Shown here in pieces: positions 5,516-12,354 of a DNA stretch of 15,861 nucleotides (the first letter of the stretch is position 1; the number at the start of each line of letters is the position of its first letter). Source of the stretch: an uncultured Eubacteriales bacterium (GTDB lineage Bacteria > Bacillota > Clostridia > Oscillospirales > Oscillospiraceae); assembly GCA_900545925.1 (NCBI GenBank), contig URAZ01000059.1:1-15861 (forward strand), given 5' to 3'. The notes beneath the pieces were generated by a model that was given only the letters and a program-made list of their open reading frames with translations, did no database searches and was not told where the DNA came from. A program made the translations under genes and the position numbers.

Positions 5516-7240
5516 TTATTGACACGCCGCGCTGCAGCATTCTGCAAAATAAGCGCTGTTTTTTATGACTTGATCACAATTGCCTTCCGCCTGAACGCTT
5601 CCTTCGTCAAGAACCACAATGTGGTCTGCGCTGCGCACCATGTCCATATCGTGGGAGATGAGTACACAAGTCCTTCCCGCCATCGGTTTTCGCAGAGCAC
5701 CCATAACCGCTGCCTTGTTCTCCGCATCCAACGCACTGGTAACTTCGTCCAGAATCAGATACTCCGGGTTGCGCAGAATAATACGGGCGATTGCAATGCG
5801 CTGCCGCTCACCACCGGACAGTTTTTCTCCCAACTCACCCAGGTCGGCATCCATGCCCTTGGGCAGTGCGGCTACGAAGTCTTCCAAGTTGGCAATTTTC
5901 AGCGCCTGCTGCAGTTCGGTCTCCTCCACCGGCCGGTGGAGAGCATAGGTTAGGTTTTCCCTCAGTGTACCGGAGATGAGGGTGGTGTCCTGAGAAACAT
6001 AGCCAATAGAGCGGCGCCATTCATTCAGATGGATATCCTCCACGAGGCAATCGCCAAAACGGAGACAGCCGGTCTCCGGCAAATAGAAGCGTTCCATCAG
6101 GCTGACCGCTGTAGATTTACCGGAACCATTGGGGCCTACAATTGCCGTGACCCTGTTCGCCGGAATTGTGAAACTGGCGCTGCATAGCCCCCGCTTTTCT
6201 CCGTAGCGGAATGTAACATTTTCAAAGGTAATATCTGCATCCTCCATTGCAAAAGCCTTTTTCCGCTGGCAGCGCTCCGGCTCGGCAGCGACAATCTCGC
6301 TGATTCGGTCAGCGCAGCCCTGACTTTCTTTCACAGTGAGGTAAGCGTTCATAATTGTTATCAGATATACCGGCAATGTGAGAGAGTAGCGATAAGCGGT
6401 CAGCATTCCGGCCTGATCCAGTGTCCCGCTGCGAACCATCACGGCTCCGGTAAGAAGTACCAATGCCTGGAAGATGTACATGCAGCTCTGGGAGATGAAT
6501 GTAGTAATATATTCCACGTTGATCTGATGAATCTCCGCGTGGTATTGCCCATCAATCTCTTTCACAGCCCGGATGACTTCCGTCTCCTCCGCTGCGGATG
6601 ATTTGATGAGCGGGATGTTGGACAGGCGCTCCGTGATATAATCCGTAAAGGCAGCGTATGTCTCCTGAAACCGCAGAGAAGCCCTAAACTTGAAACGTCC
6701 GCAGACAACGCTTGAAAGGATGATCCAGAGCAAGAGGACCCCCAGCATTTTCAGCATGAACCCGGCCATAAACGCGCTGTCTTTTCGCACATTGGAGAGC
6801 GTCACATAGATGGTATACACGCTGGTCAGGACTCCGACCATCTGCAAAAACTGCATGCTGAGTTTTGTGGAGTCGCTGGTGACACGACTTGGAAGCGTTG
6901 CAGCATTCTGCTTGTCCAAAGCAGCCATGGGGAGATGAACCATGCTCTGCCACGTGACTAGCTGGAATTGCCGGTCTGTACGATAGGTGAACCAGTACTG
7001 AAAGAGATTTTGCACCAACCATATGGCAATCATGACCGCCACCAGCAGCACATATTGACCGATTTGAGCGGTATCGAGTATTTCTCCGGTGTATATCTTT
7101 GATGCGAATGGCACCAGATCCGTAGATATACGGGAGTAAACCAGCTGAACCAAAAAATAACCCAGAAGTACCAGCAGAGGGATATTTGCCCGACGAATAA
7201 GCTGAAAGTATGCCTTCCAGTCTGCTTTTCTCGTTTTCAT
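5516..7240 (-). CDS. ABC exporter half-transporter (permease + ATPase), second of a pair
   Basis: A 574-residue type IV (MsbA/Sav1866-like) exporter half. The N-terminal ~310 residues hold about six membrane segments. The nucleotide-binding domain has Walker A GPNGSGKST (369-377), signature LSGGERQ (474-480), Walker B YLILDE with catalytic E499 and switch H530, all canonical. The C terminus carries three Cys (ECCSAACQ). The ATG at 7240 has AAGGAGG seven bases upstream, which overlaps the stop region of the preceding ABC gene; only 12 bp separate them. Tandem, diverged full-length halves usually form a heterodimer. Substrate unknown: drug, peptide and thiol export are all possible. Confidence 0.93.
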   Translation of the reverse strand: MKTRKADWKAYFQLIRRANIPLLVLLGYFLVQLVYSRISTDLVPFASKIYTGEILDTAQIGQYVLLVAVMIAIWLVQNLFQYWFTYRTDRQFQLVTWQSMVHLPMAALDKQNAATLPSRVTSDSTKLSMQFLQMVGVLTSVYTIYVTLSNVRKDSAFMAGFMLKMLGVLLLWIILSSVVCGRFKFRASLRFQETYAAFTDYITERLSNIPLIKSSAAEETEVIRAVKEIDGQYHAEIHQINVEYITTFISQSCMYIFQALVLLTGAVMVRSGTLDQAGMLTAYRYSLTLPVYLITIMNAYLTVKESQGCADRISEIVAAEPERCQRKKAFAMEDADITFENVTFRYGEKRGLCSASFTIPANRVTAIVGPNGSGKSTAVSLMERFYLPETGCLRFGDCLVEDIHLNEWRRSIGYVSQDTTLISGTLRENLTYALHRPVEETELQQALKIANLEDFVAALPKGMDADLGELGEKLSGGERQRIAIARIILRNPEYLILDEVTSALDAENKAAVMGALRKPMAGRTCVLISHDMDMVRSADHIVVLDEGSVQAEGNCDQVIKNSAYFAECCSAACQ

Positions 7241-7252
7241 GCCGTTACCTCC

Positions 7253-8980
7253 TTATACGCCAGCAGCCAGTTGCAGTTGCCGGTACACATCATTTGTTCG
7301 CATCAAATCCTCATGGGTACCCATGGGACTCACTGTACCGCCGTCCAAAACCAGAATATTATCCGCATCCGCTACTGCTTTCATGTCATGGGAAACCATG
7401 AGAACGGTCTTCTCCGCTGCGATGGATCGAATGGTCTTGTTGATTGCTCGGGCAGATTCTACATCCAGATTCGCGGTAATCTCATCCAGAAGCAGCAGGT
7501 TTGTTCCTTTCAGCAAAGCGTGCGCAATCATCAGCCGTCGGCTCTGTCCGCCGGAGAGGTTAGCGCCGTTGACGCCGACCTGTTCCTCCAGTCCCTTTGG
7601 AAAAGCTGCGATAAACTGATCTGCACAAGCCGTTTTCAGTGCGTTTTGAAGCTCGGATTCGCTCACGGCACGTGTAATCCCATAGAGCAAATTCTCCCGA
7701 ATGGTTCCTGAGAAAAGCTGCATTTCCTGAGAGACATAACTGATTGAACGCCGCCATTGCTGCTTGTCAAGCGCCGAGATGTTCTGACTGCCGATGCGGA
7801 TCTCACCGCTCTGTACCGGGTAATAGGCAGAGATCAGCTTGAGAATGGTGGACTTTCCGGCGCCGCTCCGGCCTACAATGGCAGTCAGCTGACGCTCCGG
7901 AATCCGGAAACTGACATGATCGAGTACTTGCTTGTCATCGTAGCAGAAACATACCTGATCGAAGCATATCTGACCGTCCTCCTGCGGCGCTTTCCCTGAG
8001 AGGGCTTCCTCCGGCTCGGAGAAAATGTGGGATATCCGCCGCACGCAGCCCTGACAGCCCTTAAATTCCTTCCACTTGTTCATGAGTTTCACAAGGTAAC
8101 CGCACAGCTGTTCTTCAAACAGATAGAACGCAATGAATATGTCCGCACCGATGGCTTCCTGACGAACCAGCACAAAGCCGACAAGAATAACGATGACCTG
8201 CCGAAAATACTGGTTAAACATGTCCAGAGTAGAAATACCGCTAGTAGCCACGCCGAATTTCAATTTGGTCCGATAGAATTCTTCAATGTCCTGACCGCCG
8301 TTTGCTTCCTCCTCCTGCTCGTTGACAGACGCCTTGATGAGTCGGAGACGGAGGACGCGTTCCATGATGCTCTTTGTCAGTTCTGCCAGTTTGCCTTGAA
8401 CGCTGAAGTTGACCTTAAAGTTCAGCTTGCCGCAAAGGACAAAGATGGTAATGGAGACGGGAATGATAAGAAGCATGGTGGTGCCCAGTTTCCAGTGGTA
8501 GGTGAAGAGAAGCGCACAGACGCCCGCTATGCCGTAGACACTGGAAATGACATCGGCGACCACCGTGGAAACAAACGCGCTCATTTTTGTGGTGTCATCA
8601 GTTGTACGGCTAATGAGCGATTTTGGCGTATTTTTCTCATAAAATGCCACCGGCATCCGGAACAGCCGGGACACCAGACTCTTGCGGATATTCCGAGTAA
8701 TCCGGGCGGCACAGAGGCGGTTAATCCAGTCCACTACCATGGAGATGACATACCGGAGAATGCCTGTTCCAATGAGCAAAAGTATGATGTGCGTGCTGAA
8801 ATCGCCGGCATAGAACTGCTGCATATAGGACGGAATGAGCAGGGCAATCTTGGATCGTGCCAGAGCAATTACCGTTGCCAGAACAATCAGCAAATATGGC
8901 AGTCTTGCTTGCCGCAGGAATTGGAGCATATCCCGCCACAGTTCTCTGGCGGAGATGCTGTCTTGCGCTTTGACTTTCAT
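7253..8980 (-). CDS. ABC exporter half-transporter (permease + ATPase), first of a pair
   Basis: A 575-residue exporter half with an N-terminal membrane domain (about 1-310) and a nucleotide-binding domain: Walker A GRSGAGKST (370-378), signature LSGGQSR (475-481), Walker B LLLLDE with E500, and switch H531. The catalytic Glu is intact in both halves of the pair, unlike heterodimers with one degenerate site. I chose ATG 8980 because AAGGAGAG lies just upstream. An in-frame GTG at 9022, overlapping the previous stop as GTGA, would add 14 residues but lacks a ribosome binding site. The gene starts 38 bp after the trigger-factor-like gene and is 12 bp from its partner, in one operon. Confidence 0.93.
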   Translation of the reverse strand: MKVKAQDSISARELWRDMLQFLRQARLPYLLIVLATVIALARSKIALLIPSYMQQFYAGDFSTHIILLLIGTGILRYVISMVVDWINRLCAARITRNIRKSLVSRLFRMPVAFYEKNTPKSLISRTTDDTTKMSAFVSTVVADVISSVYGIAGVCALLFTYHWKLGTTMLLIIPVSITIFVLCGKLNFKVNFSVQGKLAELTKSIMERVLRLRLIKASVNEQEEEANGGQDIEEFYRTKLKFGVATSGISTLDMFNQYFRQVIVILVGFVLVRQEAIGADIFIAFYLFEEQLCGYLVKLMNKWKEFKGCQGCVRRISHIFSEPEEALSGKAPQEDGQICFDQVCFCYDDKQVLDHVSFRIPERQLTAIVGRSGAGKSTILKLISAYYPVQSGEIRIGSQNISALDKQQWRRSISYVSQEMQLFSGTIRENLLYGITRAVSESELQNALKTACADQFIAAFPKGLEEQVGVNGANLSGGQSRRLMIAHALLKGTNLLLLDEITANLDVESARAINKTIRSIAAEKTVLMVSHDMKAVADADNILVLDGGTVSPMGTHEDLMRTNDVYRQLQLAAGV

Positions 8981-9018
8981 CGTCTCTCTCCTTTTCATTT
9001 GCTTATCTGCTTGTTGAC

Positions 9019-9840
9019 TCACGCTTCATAAACCACCCGAAACTGATCGCCAAAGGCGCTTTTGATGAGGTAAACGGCCATCTCCATGGCCTGCGGCCCC
9101 CAGTTTTCACAGGCAAGTTCTTGTTCATTTCTGCGGGCCAGTTCCGCAACAATCTCATAATACTGGGCTAACTGGGTAGCTTTTTCCCGATAAGCCCGTT
9201 TTTTCTCCTCTCGAATCTCCGGGGTTGGCCCAAGAACCTCATCTAGCGTGCAGCCCTTGCGTTCTGCCTTATATCGCCTCGCTTCTATCTGCTGCCGGTA
9301 AAGCTCCTCAATTCGGTCCTCCAACGGTGGAAAAGAGGAGCGCGCTCGCAGCATTTCCAGTGTGCGGACAGTGAGCATTTTTTTCCGCACGGCCAGTTCT
9401 GTTTCCCGGTGCTGCTCCTCCAGACGTTTCAGATAGTCCTCACGGGTGTCAACCCCATCCAGAAACTGCCTCCTGACAAAAGCATCCGTAATTTCAGCCT
9501 GAACCTTGCGCTTGATGGAGTGCAATTCTACGGTAATGGCCACACCGTCCACTGAAATGCAGTTGCGCCCCAGCATTAGGCCCACCAAAGCCGCTTCAAA
9601 GGCTGCGTTCCAGAGGCCCTTTCCCACACAGATGCGTGCCTGCTCTGCCTGATACCGTTTCTGTTTGCTGTGCAGCGTAACAACCAGGTAGTCACCCTTC
9701 TCCACAGGCCCCAATACAGGTTTCACCTCAAAAGCAGTCTGTTCCAGCTGTCTCTGGCTGATTCGAACTGTCAGATAGTCTTGCATCTCCGTGTCATCAG
9801 CCAGCTGATCCAAGCTGCAGATTCGCAGCAAATTGTCCAT
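9019..9840 (-). CDS. Trigger-factor-like protein (FKBP-like plus C-terminal chaperone domain)
   Basis: A 273-residue protein. Residues ~48-112 (KGDYLVVTLH, VGKGLWNAAFEAALVGLMLG, AITVELHSIKRK) follow the order of a trigger-factor FKBP domain. Residues ~113-270 are strongly helical and match the C-terminal chaperone arms (ITDAFVR, TREDYLKRLEEQHRE). The N-terminal ribosome-docking domain with its GFRxGxxP motif is absent, and the length is well below the ~430 residues of true trigger factor. The FKBP region looks degenerate, so isomerase activity is doubtful. No signal peptide is seen, so it is probably cytoplasmic. It is the first gene of the ABC/TSCPD operon, which suggests it handles a client linked to the exporter; that is inference. 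Confidence 0.75.
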   Translation of the reverse strand: MDNLLRICSLDQLADDTEMQDYLTVRISQRQLEQTAFEVKPVLGPVEKGDYLVVTLHSKQKRYQAEQARICVGKGLWNAAFEAALVGLMLGRNCISVDGVAITVELHSIKRKVQAEITDAFVRRQFLDGVDTREDYLKRLEEQHRETELAVRKKMLTVRTLEMLRARSSFPPLEDRIEELYRQQIEARRYKAERKGCTLDEVLGPTPEIREEKKRAYREKATQLAQYYEIVAELARRNEQELACENWGPQAMEMAVYLIKSAFGDQFRVVYEA

Positions 9841-9875
9841 AATACTCCGCGCTCCTCTCTGTTTTTTATGGATTT

Positions 9876-9905
9876 AGTATAGCAGATGAGATTCTTATCT
9901 AGCAA
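9876..9905 (-). promoter_or_regulatory. Predicted promoter of the trigger-factor-like/ABC/TSCPD operon
   Basis: Minus-strand TTGCTA (9905-9900), 18-bp spacer, TATACT (9881-9876), preceded by TGC as an extended -10. The start point would be near 9869, about 30 bases before the ATG at 9840. Confidence 0.6.
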
Positions 9906-10053
9906 TACGCTCCGTTTCACAGGCCGGAATTCTTGCTTATTCGGCCTGTTTTCCTGCTCAATATGCTCTGCCTGCTGTCAAATCCGGAGACATGCGCGCA
10001 AAAAAGCTCATATTGTGCATCTTGCGCGCCGCATGAAAACCATAAGATACACA
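9906..10053. repeat. Intergenic inverted repeats between the YitT gene and the exporter operon
   Basis: The non-coding stretch holds two further dyads. ACAGGCCG/CGGCCTGT is at 9919-9926 and 9942-9949; on the plus strand it is followed by TTTT. GCGCGCAA/TTGCGCGC is at 9994-10001 and 10022-10029. No gene was found here. They lie upstream of the operon promoter and could act as a leader structure, a regulator site or a backup terminator. Confidence 0.5.
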
Positions 10054-10086
10054 TCAGCCCGCCCGGAATGATGCCGGGCGGGCTGA
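10054..10086 (-). terminator. GC-rich hairpin after the YitT gene, probable terminator
   Basis: A perfect 13-bp stem (10054-10066 and 10074-10086, TCAGCCCGCCCGG and its complement) with a 7-nt loop lies 32 bp past the YitT stop. On the minus strand the stem is followed only by a weak T-containing tail (TGTGTATCTTATGG), so it may be an inefficient or factor-assisted terminator. Confidence 0.6.
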
Positions 10087-10118
10087 GCCATGGATGCTTG
10101 TCAGTTGCTGATGGGCTG

Positions 10119-11015
10119 TCATTCGTCTCGCTGACAAGGCGGAAAATAATCCTTTCTTTCCAAGGTAAATCCCTGCCCTCGGACTTCTTTGATTTGTGTG
10201 ACAGTAATAAATGCATCAGGATCAATGGACTGAATCAGTTCCTTAGCGGCAAACAGCTTGCGCGGCGGAATGACGCACAGCACGCCCTTCTGCTGGGTGC
10301 CTGTGCATCCAGTCTCGATCAGCATCATGGTCACCCCGGCATGAAGCTTCAACAGGAGCTTTTGCCGAATCTCTTCAAAATGGTCAGATATCACGAACAG
10401 CTGCACTTGCGATTGCCCCATCAGCATAATCTTATCCAGTGCGATGGTTTCCGTTACCAGCAGAACAACACCGTAGAGGACCTGCTCAGGATCGGAGAAT
10501 ATGGCCTGTCCTCCCAGAATCATGATATCCACCAGATAGACGAAAGCAGAGACTGGGAGATGGAACCATTTGTGAAGAACAAGGTTCAAAACATCTGTGC
10601 CTCCCGTGGAACCGCCAACACGCATTACCATTCCAACAGCAATCCCGATCAGTCCTCCCGCCAACAGTGAGGCCAACAGCAGATCGTCCGTCAGGGCTGT
10701 AATGCCCGGGATCCTCTGCGCAAGTCCGAGCAGCGCAGGATACAGCAGCGAACTGCCAACTGTAGTGATCAGAAATTTCTTTCCCAATACAACATAGCCC
10801 AGCAGCAATGCCAAAAGATTCAGGCTCAGAACCACCACGGCTATATCCGACCTCAGAACACGGTTGATTAAGATGCTGAGACCCGTTGCCCCACCCATGA
10901 TCAGGCCGTGTGGCATAACAAACGCAGCAATCGCAAAAGCAATGATTGCGTTTCCAAAGAAAATGCAGATGCAGGTCCAAACTGCACTTTTGCAGCGCTT
11001 TTTGACGACTTTCAA
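10119..11015 (-). CDS. YitT family membrane protein (YitT_membrane + DUF2179)
   Basis: A 298-residue protein. Several hydrophobic segments occupy about residues 12-210, including GLIMGGATGLSILINRV and VGGSTGGTDVLNLVL, repeats typical of the YitT/DUF161 family. A C-terminal soluble DUF2179 domain follows (~215-285; GVLCVIPPRKLFAAKELIQSIDPDAFITV). The family is widespread in Firmicutes and its transport role is unproven. The start is a TTG at 11015 with GGAGG eight bases upstream; the nearby ATG in another frame gives an unrelated peptide. It is the last gene of the peptidase/desulfidase unit, 41 bp after the previous stop, and is followed by a GC-rich hairpin. Confidence 0.92.
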   Translation of the reverse strand: MKVVKKRCKSAVWTCICIFFGNAIIAFAIAAFVMPHGLIMGGATGLSILINRVLRSDIAVVVLSLNLLALLLGYVVLGKKFLITTVGSSLLYPALLGLAQRIPGITALTDDLLLASLLAGGLIGIAVGMVMRVGGSTGGTDVLNLVLHKWFHLPVSAFVYLVDIMILGGQAIFSDPEQVLYGVVLLVTETIALDKIMLMGQSQVQLFVISDHFEEIRQKLLLKLHAGVTMMLIETGCTGTQQKGVLCVIPPRKLFAAKELIQSIDPDAFITVTQIKEVRGQGFTLERKDYFPPCQRDE

Positions 11016-11056
11016 TCAACATTCCTCCGCTCTCATCCTCGCAGGATGCGCATGGG

Positions 11057-12343
11057 TCAGCATCTCTGCGGCTGACTGGAAACCATCATGTCGATGATCT
11101 CTCTGTCCGTCTCGGCCATGCCAAAGCGAGCCAGCCGTCCCACATTGCGGATGGTATTCTCCACACCCTTGACTACGATTCCATCGCCGCCATAGAATTG
11201 CTCACCCTGCATTTGCATCTGCATGCCTAGCAGCCCAGCCTCCACCGCGGAGGCAATTTTGGCTGCACAGCTAGCCTTTGCTCCATCGCAGACCATGCCG
11301 GAGTTGATCGCCACGGCGTTGACAATGGTATGTGAAATCTCATTGGCCTTACCGCCATAGAGATAGGTGATTCCAGCACCTGCGCCGCAGCCTGCGCTGG
11401 TAGCGCCGCAGTAGGCGGAGAGACGGCCAATGCCGGTTTTGAGATGGATGGTCACCAGATTGGACACAACCAGCGCCCGGTAAAGTTGAGATTGTGATGC
11501 CTTCAGTTCCTTTGCGTAGACGATAACGGGCAGGGAGGCTGTCATTCCCTGGTTGCCGCTTCCGGAGTTGATGACAACGGGCCTCTCACAGCCGCTCATG
11601 CGGGCATCAGACCCTGCCGCCGCCATGGCCTTTGCCCGGTTGGCCACATTGTTTCCGTAGGCGTTTAGAAGAACACGTCCAACGTTTGCTCCCCACTTTC
11701 TGCTGAGTCCCTCTTCTGCAATGGCAACATTGAAGTCAATCTGCCGATCCAAGACAGCTTTCACGTCTTTAATATCCACACAGTCTGCAAATTCAATGAT
11801 ATTCTCCACATTCAGGAGCGACCGATCCGTTTCCTCTGCACGACCGCCCTCTTCATACTTCAGATCGCGCAGAACTGTACCATCCTTCTCCACCCGGATC
11901 ACGTTGGTATGACTTCCGGCGATCCGGACGAAGGCAGTGTGTTCCCCAGCATTGGCGCGGATCTGGATATCAAAGATATATCCGTTGTCAGAAGCTGTAA
12001 TGGAGATGGGCGTCTGCTTCAGATAGTGCGCCATTACCCTGACTTCCTCCTCGTTGACATCTGACAGGACTTCCAATTCCCGGTCGGCATTCCCTGCAAT
12101 GATCCCCGCCGCCACTGCTGCATCGATGCCGCGCATACCGCCGGTGTGAGGGACAACCACGCTCTTCACATTTTTGATAATATTGGCACTGACGTGAACC
12201 TCTGCGGACTGAGGGATTGTTCCCAGTGTCTTTCTGACAAGAGCCGCAGCGTATGCCACCGCAATTGGCTCCGTGCAGCCCATTGCGGGAAGCAATTCCT
12301 CTTTCAGAATCTTTACATAAGCGTTATACAAAACCTCATTCAT
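11057..12343 (-). CDS. cyuA: L-cysteine desulfidase family protein (CyuA/UPF0597, serine dehydratase alpha-like)
   Basis: A 428-residue enzyme. Diagnostic segments are LLPAMGCTEPIAVAYA (C23), VVPHTGGMRGIDAA, INSGSGNQGMTASLPV, YCGATSAGCGAGAGITYLYGG (C312, C319) and NSGMVCDGAKASCAAK (C352, C359). The family uses a [4Fe-4S] cluster held by Cys to break L-cysteine into pyruvate, ammonia and sulfide; C23 and some of the later Cys are probable ligands. It is cytoplasmic and oxygen-sensitive in characterised members, consistent with an anaerobe. The length is normal and nothing is missing. The ATG at 12343 has AAGGAGA about nine bases upstream, 11 bp after the peptidase stop, so the genes are co-transcribed. 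Substrate assignment is by family; related proteins could act on other amino acids. Confidence 0.88.
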   Translation of the reverse strand: MNEVLYNAYVKILKEELLPAMGCTEPIAVAYAAALVRKTLGTIPQSAEVHVSANIIKNVKSVVVPHTGGMRGIDAAVAAGIIAGNADRELEVLSDVNEEEVRVMAHYLKQTPISITASDNGYIFDIQIRANAGEHTAFVRIAGSHTNVIRVEKDGTVLRDLKYEEGGRAEETDRSLLNVENIIEFADCVDIKDVKAVLDRQIDFNVAIAEEGLSRKWGANVGRVLLNAYGNNVANRAKAMAAAGSDARMSGCERPVVINSGSGNQGMTASLPVIVYAKELKASQSQLYRALVVSNLVTIHLKTGIGRLSAYCGATSAGCGAGAGITYLYGGKANEISHTIVNAVAINSGMVCDGAKASCAAKIASAVEAGLLGMQMQMQGEQFYGGDGIVVKGVENTIRNVGRLARFGMAETDREIIDMMVSSQPQRC

Positions 12344-12354
12344 ATTTCTTCTCC

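Noticed and set aside
8027..9031. Long plus-strand ORF of 334 codons
   Set aside because: It lies opposite the ABC exporter gene, which has all its motifs, and its translation shows no family features. It is an antisense shadow.
10486..11022. Minus-strand ORF of 178 codons starting at an ATG near the YitT start
   Set aside because: It is another frame of the YitT gene. The TTG-initiated frame gives a complete membrane protein of a known family.
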